64,000 bases of DNA from Acridotheres tristis. Taxonomy: Eukaryota; Chordata; Aves; Passeriformes; Sturnidae. The notes under the pieces are model-generated. The model was not told where the DNA came from. It was given only the letters and a program-made list of their open reading frames with translations, and made no database searches. Of the stretch, positions 1 to 12,269 are shown piece after piece (position 1 is the first letter of the stretch; each line of letters starts with the position of its first letter). The stretch is taken from assembly GCA_037013685.1 (NCBI GenBank), contig CM072891.1, forward strand, positions 16,096,501 through 16,160,500, written 5' to 3'. Both the position numbers and the translations under genes were made by a program.

Positions 1-90
1 CCTGATTCTTTTCTGAACCTGAAAATATTCTTTGTGCAGGAAAATTCCATCAGCCTATTAGCCACCATGAAAAAAGGCAGTAATTAGAAA

Positions 91-114
91 TGGATGGATG
101 GATGGATGGATGGA
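91..114. repeat. (GGAT)n microsatellite
   Basis: Six tandem copies of a GGAT tetranucleotide are seen directly. It is short and uninterrupted. The small reading frame across it (methionine, aspartate, glycine and tryptophan repeats) is a by-product of the repeat. Confidence 0.9.
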
Positions 115-3100
115 AGTCAAAAGACAGAATACACTTTCTATCTGTCACTACATTTTATCTGTTTGAAATAAATCTTCACCAGATGTCTTTTAATGGTAGG
201 ATGGTGGCACTTGGTCTATCCACTCTGCATTCAGGACAGCAACCCTTCATGACTGAACTCAGCCATATCCTTCCTTGCCCTTCTGGTCTCCAGACTTTTG
301 AAGGATCCCAGGATTTTTAGGCTCTCTTTGTAAGGCAGCTGCTCCATTCTCCTTGTTATTTTAATTTCCCTTATCTATAGTCTCTGATCCCACTAGAATT
401 GAATGCAGCACTAATAGCATAGCCATGTTAAGAATTTATATGGAGGTAAAATTCTATTTTCCACCTCCTTCTTGATATCTGATGATATACACTAGTTTTT
501 AACCATTACTGTCCACCGAAACAATAGTTTTTATAACATGCCAGGGACAGTTAAAAAAATCTTGCAACTCTCAATTTGAAGACTAGCACCAGGGAGTTGC
601 ATTTATCAATGGTATAAATATTTGTTGGATTCTGTATCTATGTCATTTTTCATAAGATGCACTAAACAGTTTATAGTTATGATACAAGTATATAGTATGT
701 ATGATGAAGAAGGTAATCTAAATATCCTTCAAGAAGTTTCCTTCCTAATGGAAGGATTGTATCATTCCTTTTTAATTATGGCTCTGTGTTCCTAGTTGTG
801 TCCATTTCAGAATAGCAACACCTGCCATTATGTGGGAGTTGAGCTGAAGAACAGGTAGATCAGTGTTTGTTTGACAACTCAGGAAAATACTCTACCATAG
901 AAAAGGCTGGAGCACTGGAATACCAAAAAAAGAGTTAACTACAATGTAAAACTTCCCTGCTTCTACTATCAGAAAGAGTTCTGAACTTCTGTGCCTATTG
1001 CCAGAGCATTGGGACCAAGAGGGTGACATAGAAGACATTTGGAAGCACCTGAGATCAGAGAATTACAAAACTAATTCTTGCCACTGAGTTTTGTAGCACC
1101 AAAGATGGACTTGTTTGACTTACTTCTGTAAAGTAATGTTCAAAACATTTTTCACACCTCAATATCCATCTTTCTGGAGCTTCACCACCAACAAAAGCTT
1201 CTATTGCTATCCAGCAGGCACACCTAATCAGTTTAATGAATTTCTCTAGATCTTAGAAAGTACCCTTTATAAATAATTTAGCCCTTAGATATAAATTCAT
1301 TCTATTCTCTGCAGTGAACTGCCCAGTCTAGTAACCATCATCGTCTTCAAAAATCCCACATAATGTGAAAAATTTTGTATTAGATTCACTGCCTGCAGCC
1401 ATTATAATAATAAAATCCTATTTCTCTGTTTTGAAGCCAAGCATCTATATTTCTCCTAGGTAAAGGCATTGAAATTCAATGAAGAGACAGGTAATAAATG
1501 AGAGAATTTTCTAAGGTAATAACTACAATTCTCTTTAAAGGTCATCAATAGATGAGAAATTATTGTACTCTGTTAATGTTACTTGTAATGTTCTGATTGG
1601 GTTCCATTGCAGGTGAAAAGGAAACCTCAGTTGCCACTCATTCTTTTATTAAAGAGAAAACAAATTATCACAGGACTAAGCATTAACAGTGAAAAATGCT
1701 CTCTGTTGTGCTGGAGTCTTTTAAAATAAAAGGCAACTACAGAGCAAGTAACTATTTTGTTTTCAAATTGCAGAACTCGACTCAAATTTGATTGATTGTT
1801 CATTCATGTGAAGCAGTAAAAAAAGAAAGCAACTCAGAAAAGATCCCTGATTCTGAAATTGTACTCATACAAACTGTACTCCTAAACTCTTTGTTGTCTC
1901 TTACAACGAGGTTGTAAGATCAAGCAATAAAGAGCAGCAGGAAGAAAGTTATGCCTCTGCATAGAAGAGGATATATTTATGCTAGAAAGTACACAAAAAT
2001 CACAAAAATATAACAACATTAATAATGTTGCTTTCTTTTGCTGTGGCAACCTTTTTTATTTACTAATTTATAAATATTTGCATACATTATTAATGAAACT
2101 AGATAAAATGACAAGTGTCATATGGACAAATACTGTGATCTATTAGATCAATAACAGAAAATGAATCTGTTTCAAGTCCTTTTTATAGCATTGAGACAAC
2201 ACTTTCTCTTCAAAAGCTGAAAGACACCTAAAGGTTGTTCAAGGCACATGGGAATTTTCAAGTTCCTTAAGTTTAAGATCTTAAATTAGAAAGAATTAGA
2301 TGTCTTTGCAGAGCATTTTACACCACCCATATATTATCAGCCCAATGGTACGAAATGTGATCACTTAGAATGGCATTCTAGAGCTAGACTCAAAGACTGC
2401 CCAAACTAGATGTGTTTTCTTTTTGTTTAACAGATGTTGATGCTTTTTTTTCCATTAATTTAGCCAGATTTTGAAATCATTATATTTCAGTGGAAAAGGA
2501 ATATCAAGTGGGTTAGGAATAAGAGCTACTTAAACTTGGTGGAACTTTACAAGTCCCGTGAAGACTTCAGGTAATGAGTTATGATCAGGTACTATTTGTA
2601 CTACTACTGGTAGCAAATACCTTCGACCAAAATAAAGGCATTCTTGGAGGCACAAAGGGAAAGTGAATGGAATATATTTCTAATGAATTACTAAGTTTGT
2701 ATGAAAAACAGACAGAGAAAACCAAGACTGGCTTCAGGATCTTTTGCATATCTAAACATGTATACATACAATATGTTTTGTAGTATTAATATGAATGTCT
2801 GCTGCACAGCTTCATTTCTTAATCTAATATATTTTGCTTTCTGAAATGCTCCTTGTGTTTTTCCCCATCAAATACACATTTATTGAATGATTTACATACA
2901 GAGTGATATTCACATGATGTGAATGGGAGAAATTCAGGCCTTGGGAATTGGAATGTATGTTTGAAATAAGAAAACAGTGTTGCAAATGGTAAAAACATCA
3001 ACCCTGTGGTGAACACAAATCCATAACACAGCCCCATACCAGCCACTGTGACGAGAACTAACTACCCCAGCCCAAATCAGCACACTATTTTTCTATAATA

Positions 3101-3882
3101 AAGTTTCTCTGGTTGTTTCACCATTTTTTAAACCTTAGCTTAAGTGATTGTCAAGTTTAAGCAAAAATATAAAGCTGCTTATTGTGACATTTGGCTAATT
3201 AGTGCCTTCAGGGGCTCACTGCACTTAATACAGCAAGAGAAGGACTGGTGCCATTTTCATTTTATGTTCCAAGTACAGACAGACCTCAAGAACATTTGGT
3301 ACTTCATAATCCAGCAGTCTCGACAGCCTCAATGATAAACTGCCACTTACTTGGGGAAGAGTTTAGTGCAGGTGAAAAGGATGTGAGGAGTAAAGGTCTT
3401 TTTCCTTATATATATGGCATTTTTAGGTCAACAGTCTCCAGTCTCCAAAATGAGTGATAATTCCTTGCCATTACTCTGTTTAGATGACTTTTGTTTATAC
3501 AGCCCCCTCGCACATATTTTATTTTCACTTTTTAAAGGTTGCATATGTTAATGCAGAGGGATCATTGCCTTTTCTCCCATCATTTTCAGCATAACACTGG
3601 TGCTGAGAAAACTTTAGATCACATGGATTACTAAGGCTTAGGCCAGTTGGAAAAGGCAATGTGTCCCAGCAAGCCAGTGATGACAGAGAACATTTCTTCC
3701 TACTATTTTTACCTGTCTTGGAACACTGATGAAACTAACATGACCTTGTGATTAAAACCTGGCACCTGAAGCTTCACAGAATATTCTTGAAATGTTTTTT
3801 TCATTTAAGAAAAGATATTTCAGATTTCTTTGTGTGTGGAAAGACCACGTCAGCTGGTCTTTTCATTTTATGCATTTCTCTC
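115..3882. other. AT-rich unique DNA, no gene seen
   Basis: All six frames are closed by stops at short intervals, with no open frame above about 75 codons. I recognise no repeat family, exon or RNA gene. The only local structure noted is a 17-bp palindrome at 2014-2030 (arms CAACATTA and TAATGTTG around one A). Such palindromes are expected by chance in AT-rich DNA of this length. Confidence 0.7.
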
Positions 3883-3899
3883 TTTTTTTTTTTTTTTTT
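3883..3899. repeat. poly(T) run, 17 nt
   Basis: An uninterrupted run of 17 T is visible. It could be the poly(A) tail of an old minus-strand retroposed copy, but I recognise no retroposed body next to it, so it is listed only as a homopolymer. Confidence 0.9.
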
Positions 3900-6800
3900 G
3901 TTAAGCAATTGACATCTGCATGACAGAAAATTTCTTCTTCTAGATACATGAAGCTGGGTGTTATCTGCACCTGACTTCTGCACATAGCAGGAGAGCCGAT
4001 TATCTGAAATGGTATCTCAGCAGGAAAGATGGACTTGGATAGTTTTAAGAGGTTCCAGGCTTTGAAAAGGCCTTGAATACCTTATGCAAATTAAATATCC
4101 CTCAGCATTTCTATTAGAGACTTTTAGAGTCCCTTGTTATTAAATCCATTTGACTTACTGGAGAGCTGTCAGGCAAAAGGAAACCATTCTGCCCAGGATC
4201 CAGGAATGCAAATAGTACCCCTGAAGAGGTTCAAGGAGCTCCAGTTCCTTGCACAATTCTTCTCAGTTCTGTGTTTGCCAGTCTTGACAGCATCACATTT
4301 AAAGTTATGCTGCTGCTGCTTACATATCATCTCTCTAAAACAAAAAGTCTTTTGCATCCTTAAAGTAAACTTCAAATAAAAATAATCAACTCTGCTGATC
4401 CTTCTCAGAAATATATAAATGCCTTGGATGCTAGCTGAGTTGAAAATAAGTACAACATACTTCCAGCATATTTAAGCCACTGCTTGAAATATTTAATACC
4501 CATGAGGATTATTTTTTCTTCTCCATAGAATATTACAGGCTAAAATCTGTCAATATGTCAAAATTTGTACCCTGCAGCAGATGTTCAGTTGTACAAAAGA
4601 AATTTTCCTTTTCCTTGTTATAGATGAAGAAAATTGTCTGTATAGAAATGATATGGTCAGAATTTAAACGGTCACAATGGCATTATATGCATGTCAAATT
4701 TTTTTTAAGTCTAACATGTTTATGAACTGTCTGTATGAACTAGTTTATAAAGCATATTCTGTATATGCCCGTTCTGCAAGGAACATGAAAAGAATCTTTA
4801 TTTTCTTCCAACTTAATGTGACTTCAGTAACACTGCACTCCATTGTTTGGATGCATTCTCATCCCTCATTCTTTTTCTGTATTTATGGGGGTTTTTATTT
4901 TGTTTTGTTTCTAGTATCATTGGAAGGAGAGAAGAGAAGCACATCACACATTAGCTGTTCTATGAGATTAGCCCCAATGCAGAGCATGACCTAAATATGC
5001 TTTGTAAATAAGGCAATGCATTTCTCATCAGTCATTCAGCATGTTAAACAGTTTAGCCAAGATTGGAAACATTCACTATAATCTCCAAATTAATCCTCCT
5101 GTTATTTTAGAAGCGTGGAAAGGTGAACCTAATTCTCTGTTACTTGGGAGAACTTTTAATCCATAACTTCAGACATTATTGCCATCAGTAGGGAAGTTTG
5201 CTTGTATTTTCGTAGCCCTTTGCACAGATATAATGAACACAATGGTGAAAGTGAGAAGCATTCCATCCCAGCATCCTTTTCCCACGTTTGTAGGACTTAG
5301 GCTGCAGGCATACTTTCTTTTCTGATCCTGGCTGTGCCAGCTGGAGATATTGTACACTTTCCTCCACCCCAAGTCATTCATCACTCTCTATAAATGGGCT
5401 CTGTCCTTCAGGCACAGTCACTCATGGTAGCCCAAAGCACTTGCATGTGGTGTTTATCCTAACCTGTCTGACTGCCTGAAATACTCATTTTGTTTCTATT
5501 TTCTTTAGTAGAACTGGGAGCAATCACTGTAGGTGATGTAACTGTGTGCAGAGAGAATCTCTATCTAACTGAGATAGCAATAAAATAACCACTTCAGGAT
5601 TTGTAAATATGCCCTTTAATAAATAAACATGTCTGTTATTTTTTTATTATTCTTATTACTCATATTATGGTTGTGCTAGAGAATTTTTCTTTTAATTACA
5701 ACTCTTACTTTCTGCTTCTAAGACAAGTTCTGCTAAAGTACCATGAACACTTTTATTTTGGAAATAGCAAAAGGCAGAACTCATATCTCTTGGTTATTAA
5801 AACTATCATAATTTCAATCACTCTGTGAAAATGTTAGTGTTTTAAAAATATTGTATATTGTATTGTACTGTATTGCTAATTGGGGAAAAATAATGCTTCT
5901 AAATTGGTTTTCTGCAGGATCTAGTAAGTGTCATTACATCAGGACCCTCCATTTTTGCAGCTGGAATCTCAAGGTGCTGTACTCTGAGGACATGGAGGGG
6001 AAAATCAACATTTGAAGTGGTAAACTGATCTGAGAGAGAGAACAATGGCAAATATGAAGAGCCACATAATGCCATTTTGCATAGTCAGTTATCTTAGAAT
6101 CAAAGATGCTAACGAGAGGCTTTCACATAGCTGAAATCTAAGGGAGGGGCTGCCAGCAGTTTTTTACACTTATTCTGACTGAATTGGAAGATTCCCTTTG
6201 GGCCAGAGATGATGTCATTAACATTGTACTTCCTAAAGAAGGGCACAAAATTTCAGTATTAATTAATGTGTCGTTGATCCAAATGTTTAACTTCTAGCTG
6301 TAGTTAAAAGCTAATATATTTACAAGGTTGGGGTTTTCTTACTTTCAATATGCAGTTTATGTGGCATTGGCAAATGCATTGATTAGAATAAACTAAAGGC
6401 TTAAAAACCTCCTTCCCCATGAGGATAATTGAAAAGTCTAGTGACTTACTCCACAGATGGTGCAGACAGACACAATAAGCCATTTTAAATAGTCCAGCAT
6501 GCATGGTAAATTACTCATAAACATTTTTAGCATCCAAATTCATAAACATTTTATACATGAAAATTAAAAACTCTGAGAAAGCAGGCCCACGTTGGGCAAT
6601 ATGGCAGACGTGGCTAAGAAGTGAAATGGATGGTTATGTATAAGAGTAACACAACAACTTGAGTAGAGTCAGTGCAAACATTGAACTGAATGTTATCAGA
6701 CAAATGCATTATTCAGCAACTATTTCAAAGCCATCACCCTGACCATCTGGATGTTAGAACACAGAGGTGAAAGCAGAGTAAGTATATTACTATCCAAAGG

Positions 6801-7580
6801 CTTTTCTAAATACAAATTCCAGAATGAATTTTCTTTTTTTTTTTTTAACTGAAATTCCTCTATTAAAGAGAAAAACCAAACAAGCAATCTTTTTCTGAAA
6901 AGAATACAGCAAAGTTCACTGATTTACTGTGAAAATAGAAATTCCCATTGAATTATCTTCCATATTGTCAAGTTCTCTGAACACTATCCCTTGACCACAA
7001 TAAGCATCATAAGAAATCTTCAAGTTTTCATCTTCTGAATTGTCAAAAATAAGCTCTCAAGTAAGGTAAGTCCTCTTTGATTTTGATTCTGCCTGCTAGA
7101 GTACTATCTGCACAGAGTGAATAACACAATTTTCTATCAAGGTTGTACTGCATGCAATTGCCAATGGATGTTAGAGCTCTGCAGGGTGAGTTTCACTATC
7201 AAACAGGATGTTATTGCTCTGTACTGGTGCAGAAATCATTTTCTTTTTTCTGCAGTCACATTCTTGCTGTGTACTTTACCTCTACAAACTTACACCAATA
7301 CCAAAAAAGACAAAATAATTTGGCCATCCCACCATTCCAAGACCACACTTGACCCTATCAGTCACAAAGATTGGACTTTGTGACACGGGTGACAACACTA
7401 CAACAACTTGCCTAATGACTCAACATGGGTTAAAATACCAGCCAGGGAATTTATTCTGACCGTGGTTGTAGCCATGCCAAAGACTATGACTGTGTGTCAA
7501 TGCAAGCTAAATTTTTCTGACTAAAGTCAGATGATTATAAAACCAAGTCTTCTCCAAGACCTAGACCTCTGAGCTCCAGG
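3900..7580. other. AT-rich unique DNA, no gene seen
   Basis: No recognisable repeat or gene. The longest frame is 105 codons (4677-4994, plus strand). It is rich in aromatic and hydrophobic residues, as expected from translated AT-rich DNA, and shows no domain, signal or splice context that would support coding. Confidence 0.65.
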
Positions 7581-7755
7581 AAACAAAAAAAAAAAACCAA
7601 AAAAACAAACAAACAAACAAAAAAAAATTTCTTCTACTTACTGTACTAAAATTATGTGCTTTACAAATTAATTTACATCAATTACAAACTTCAACATTGA
7701 TAACAAACAAATACAAAAACAAAACAAAAAGACAAAAACAAACAAACAAACAAAC
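7581..7755. repeat. two A/C-rich (AAAC)n-like blocks
   Basis: Two low-complexity blocks, 7581-7627 and 7701-7755, consist almost only of A and C with recurring AAAC units. They are separated by about 70 bp of ordinary AT-rich sequence. A 12-nt poly(A) follows at 7854-7865. These could be expanded poly(A) tails of decayed retroposons, but no body is recognised. Confidence 0.8.
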
Positions 7756-7865
7756 CTATCTGCTGCCTGTAGAGAAAAGAAACCATAATGACTTAGAGTT
7801 TGCTAGAATCTCGACAATTATGATTTCAAGGTTGTAAACTTACAGATCAGCAGAAAAAAAAAAAA

Positions 7866-8403
7866 GGACTGTTAAATGTCACACAGATGAAATCACCTTA
7901 TTCTCAGGATTTGTTGAAATCATGTTAACGACAAGCCTTTGTTTAAATAGCTTGAAAAGAGTGATAATATTGATTTTTCTTTATGAGTACATATTTTGAG
8001 ATTAACTCTTGCCTAGATTTCTTCGAATTATCATCATTGAAAAATGGACCACAATGGGAAGAGAAAGGTAGCAGCTAATTAAATGGTATTTATTCCAAGT
8101 AGAAGTTGTCCCAGGAAGAATACACACCCTTAAACCAGAGGATATTTAATAACTGCACCTCTTTTCATCCCAAGGAAATGAGACACTGAACAATACCAAC
8201 ACCTGGTGAGAGAGTTAGGTCATCTGGTGTTTAGTCTCGTCTGTGTTGCTTAAAATTCAACTGCAACGTTTGTGCATTATAAGGCTTTACTGAGACATAT
8301 AAAATCAATCTAGTGAAAATACTGCCTTAAATTCCATGCTTTATACACAGATGCAGAAGAAAATAGTATATCCTACTAGAGCAAAGTGTTCATTCCCCCT
8401 TCA
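7866..8403. other. unique DNA, nothing recognised
   Basis: AT-rich sequence between the A-rich blocks and the LINE-like relic. No open frame of note and no repeat recognised. Confidence 0.6.
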
Positions 8404-8945
8404 TTCAGAAACATAGATTGGAAGAGACCAAAGCTGGACCGTTTTTGTGATACTGCCACCATCCTTTAGCTTAAATTACTTCTTCCTCCCTCATTTCTCC
8501 AGAAAAAAAGGTAGCAACAATTATATACACAAAGCCTTACCAGAGTCTTGTACAAAATACGTAGTACAATGTTCTGTGCCAGACACATCATTTCTGATAT
8601 TCCTAAGCACAAAATTAATCTTTTCCTACAGCTGTGTCATGCTGGTTGCTCAGGGACATTCTGTGACTGATTCATACACCCGTATCTTTCTTCCACTCTG
8701 TCACTTTTCTGATCATGTCCCTCTGATCAGCTCCCAGGTTATAGCAGAAATTCCTTTTCTCCTCAGTACATGGTCTTTCACTTTCGTGCTATTATATTTG
8801 ATCCCATTTGCACTACTGCACTTCTTAAGGTCATATGGTTCTTCATTTTCATCTCACATTTTACCATTAGGTGCTCTTCGTCCTCACTGCAACACTGTCC
8901 TTGCATTTGGCAGCAGATTTCTCAAAGACAGCTTCTTTGTGACAG
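8404..8945 (-). mobile_element. ancient CR1-like LINE relic (putative)
   Basis: The left edge (about 8407-8425) resembles the reverse complement of a CR1 3' end, a degenerate ATAGATTGGAAGAGACC block. Further right, about 8590-8900, scattered blocks match in order what I remember of the antisense text of old amniote CR1 elements, including a stretch near 8765-8850 with a CATATGGTTCTTCATTTT core. Divergence is high, all frames on the minus strand are broken, and the alignment is from memory. Alternatives are another ancient amniote LINE or chance resemblance in pyrimidine-rich DNA. The (TTTC)n tract begins just beyond it. Confidence 0.4.
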
Positions 8946-9001
8946 GCAAGAAAAAGGAGAGGGGACAAGGAGCAATAGCAATACAAGGGGGATTCTTTTT
9001 C

Positions 9002-9186
<185 letters not shown>

Positions 9187-10852
9187 TCATTTTTGTGAAA
9201 CTCCTACCAGCCCTGTGCTGCTGAGATCCTTCAAGGCTATGCCCAGATGGTCTTGCTGCACAACTGGGTTTATAAAGACAGAGCTATATTTCTTCCTGGG
9301 ACTGGAAGGATATGTTAATGTAAAGAGAAGCTTCTGGATTAAGCCATCTAGAAGTATGGTTTTGAGTAATACAAAGGCCTGTCAAGGATTGAGTGTCTAA
9401 GTCCTTTCAACTGAAGGACAGCAATTTATTTTTTTTTTTCAGGGTGGGATTGGGGTTTTTCGCTTGGTTGATTAGGTTTAATTTTTTTGTTTTAGACCTT
9501 TCACTGTTCAGAAAATATCTTGGTAAATACAAAACTCTGTTTTGTGAAAATGGATGTCAGAAGTTCTGCTTCTGAAAGTGTGCAGTTCATGATTTTTAAG
9601 AATCTCATTTTTCATTGTAGGTACAAATATTTATCCATGTTTTCTAAGCTTTGTGAGATCACTCTTTAGCACTGGCTAAGCAATTGTTCGCATCCAAAAT
9701 ATGAGCTCTTAAAGATGATTTCAGATTTCTTTTTTACATCAACACTGCAATATCTATGCATTGTCTACTAACACAAAGAATATCCTGCAATTTTTTACCC
9801 CAAGAAAATTCCTTGTCATGTTTAGGAAAATCTAATGTGTTCCCAGTGCACCTTTCCTTTCACCCTGCCATATACACAAGGTATATATTCGTTGTATGTA
9901 TGGTGTGTTTATATAACTGTGTATGCAGTGCAGATGTTGTTGATAAGCCATTTATGTGTGTATATATATGTGTATGCCATATATCTACACAAATATATAC
10001 CTAGTGCTGCTGCCTCTCATGCACTCACTGGTCTGTGCTTGCATGCTCTTGGGAACAGGCAAAGAAAAAGATATGAGGAAAATCTTGGACATTGCAGGAA
10101 GTTCTATATTATTTTTTTTTTTATCATAATTGTCCTTGTAGATATTTAAAAATGTTTTTGTGCCTGTTTTAAGAGTTTATTTTTGCCAGCAGCCCAGTGA
10201 TCTATTAATTCACCTTTACCTCTCCAATTTGTTAACTGTTTCAAACAACTCTGCATGATAACTGAGTCACACTTCTCCTTAGAGGAGCAGGGTTGGCATG
10301 ATTATACGAGGTTACACTTACTTACCTTACTCTTTAATTAGGCTTTTCAGGGCATTCCCCTGAGCAAAATTACAATTTGCCAAGGTGTAATTTGCAGTAT
10401 TTTTCCTGGGTTCTGTTTCAATAAGAGGAAGTGACTTTCCTATTTCAAGCACAGTTACCATTTTAAGGATAAATTTCTTTTCATTAACTCTGCTACTTCA
10501 CACTTACTTCAGGCCTCTCAAATGAATATTCTGCTGTCCTAGTTGCTGAGTTGCTCCATAACTTCCTCCTTTGAGACTTCAATCTCTGTCAAGACCATGC
10601 TGTTATTTCCATTTAAAAAGTGTCCTTGGAATAAGAATTTCCCCAATGGCTTCTACAACAGGGACTGAAAAAATTCTTTTCATCGGCTGCTGAGATACTT
10701 CACTCACTTTTTTAATTGCTCACCATGTCACGATTCCTCTTGATGATCTAGAGGTATCTCCAGCCACGCATACAGATTCCTTGCTCCTAACGTGTTTTAA
10801 GGGGATGCCACTTTTTCCTTCCCATCCTTAGCCCTGCATCTCTGACTCAGTT
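9187..10852. other. unique DNA with minor simple repeats
   Basis: No gene recognised. It contains short T runs (about 9429-9439 and near 10111) and a TA/TG-rich patch at about 9955-9975. The longest frame is 104 codons (9835-10149) and runs through the TA/TG patch and a T run, so it is not coding evidence. Confidence 0.65.
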
Positions 10853-11607
10853 ATAGAATCACAGAATCATTTAGGTTGGAAAATGCCTCTAAGGTGATCA
10901 AGTGCAGCCATTAACCCAGCACCACCATGTTCATCACTGAACTGTATTCCCAAGGGCCACATCCACGTGTTTGTACAACATTTCCAGGGATGGTGATTCC
11001 ACCACTTTCCTGAGTAGCCTGGTCCAAGGCCTGAACACCGTTTCAGTGAAGAAATATTTTCCAATATCCAATCTAAACCTCCCACAGTGCAACTTGAGGC
11101 CATTTCCTCTTCTCCTCTCTTGTTACCTGGGAGAAGAGAGCAGTCCCCTCCTCATCACAGCCTCCTTCCAGGCTAAACCAAATGAGGCCTGGAGAACACC
11201 ACCTGTGACTGGCCACCAGCCTGGCTGGGTTGAACTCCAGCCACCAGAACTCTCTGGGCCAGCATCCAGCCAGTTTTAACCCAGGGAAGAGTTCAGCTGT
11301 CCCAGCCATGAGCAGCCAGCTTCTCCAGGAGGATGCTGTGGGGGACACTGCCAAAGGCTTTACTAAAGCACACGTGGGTGACATTCACAGACTTTCCTTC
11401 TCCCAGCTAAATGGGTCAGTTTGCAATAGAAATTCAGGCTGGTCAAGCAGGACCTCCCTTTCCCAAAGCCCTGCTGGCTGGGCCTGATGCCCTGGGTGTC
11501 CTGCATGTGCTGTGTGACCACACTCAGGACACTCTGCTCTGTGACCTTCCCTGGCTCTGAGGTCAGCCTGACACACCTCTGCTACCCTGGCTCCTCCTTA
11601 CAACACA
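10853..11607 (-). mobile_element. CR1 LINE, 5'-truncated 3' portion
   Basis: The plus strand begins with the reverse complement of the CR1 3' terminus (ATAGAATCACAGAATCAT, 10854-10871). It continues through blocks typical of the antisense 3' UTR and of the end of the reverse-transcriptase ORF: CCAATATCCAATCTAAACCT at 11061-11080, AGCCAGTTTTAACCCA at about 11268-11283, and GGCTTTACTAAAGCA at about 11356-11370. Two or more internal deletions are apparent compared with a full CR1, and no intact frame remains. CR1 is the main avian non-LTR retrotransposon and usually ends 5'-truncated, as here. Similarity is high enough to suggest a moderately old rather than ancient copy. Confidence 0.92.
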
Positions 11608-11774
11608 AATAATCTCTCAATCATTGCAGATGTAGCAGGCAGCCAAGTCAGCATGGCCCTAAAGGAATAGCTGTCCATGCAGACCTGCTGAGCCACACTA
11701 TCCACAGGGGTCCTAAAACTTCATTCAAAATAAGGATTATGCTAAGGCAGATCTTATGTACTTGTTAACCAAAG
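11608..11774. other. short spacer between CR1 and LTR
   Basis: Unassigned sequence between the CR1 fragment and LTR copy A. It may contain a decayed continuation of the CR1, but I could not match it. Confidence 0.4.
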
Positions 11775-12142
11775 TGATAGCATAGGGTTAAAGTGTTTCT
11801 GAAAATCATGGGAATTTCATACAATGAATTCAGGGGGTGGAAAGGAAAGTTGGGTCTGGTAAGCCCAGAAAGGGAACTGGGCCCTGGGAACTTTGTTTTT
11901 TCTAGATCATGTGAAGCTACACCTGTGTAATCATCATGTGATAAATGATATGATTGTTAAATTAAATGTAATGATTGTTTGGTAATTGAATATGATTATT
12001 GTTTAATGGTAATAAGAATCATGAGAAAGGATATTTGGGGGGGCCTAATGAAAATTACAAGGATTCGTGCTTGGGTAAGATCAATGTATACAATAGAACA
12101 CTATGGGTTTAATAATTAATATATAGTTATATAAGAAAAGGG

Positions 12143-12149
12143 TATAAAA
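12143..12149 (+). promoter_or_regulatory. TATA box of LTR copy A
   Basis: TATAAAA lies 74 bp before the AATAAA, as expected for an LTR core promoter at the end of U3. The same element is kept in copy B on the other strand (52383-52389). Activity is not shown by sequence alone. Confidence 0.7.
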
Positions 12150-12216
12150 ACATGTCCATCTGGGATCCATGTGGGAGTCAGATTTGGGTCTGCACCCCTG
12201 ATTCCCAGAGCTCTTC

Positions 12217-12222
12217 AATAAA
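12217..12222 (+). promoter_or_regulatory. poly(A) signal of LTR copy A
   Basis: AATAAA lies about 47 bp before the LTR 3' end, consistent with the R/U5 polyadenylation signal of a retroviral LTR. It is conserved in copy B. Confidence 0.75.
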
Positions 12223-12269
12223 AGCCCCTGCATATAATCATTCTGGGATTATGTGTTTCAACACTAACA

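Larger units (their letters stand above)
11775..12269 (+). mobile_element. solo LTR of an endogenous retrovirus, copy A
   Basis: This 495-bp segment is the near-identical reverse complement of 52271-52815, and homology stops sharply at both ends. The ends are TGATAG and CTAACA, the TG...CA termini of an LTR. The four bases AAAG flank it on both sides (11771-11774 and 12270-12273), a possible target-site duplication. A TATA box (12143-12149) and an AATAAA signal (12217-12222) lie in the order expected of an LTR read on the plus strand. No primer binding site, polypurine tract or gag/pol/env sequence is seen next to it, so it is a solo LTR left by recombination. The family name was not determined. 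Confidence 0.9.

Noticed and set aside
11073..11384. 103-codon minus-strand frame
   Set aside because: It lies inside the CR1 fragment and corresponds to broken CR1 coding and 3' sequence.
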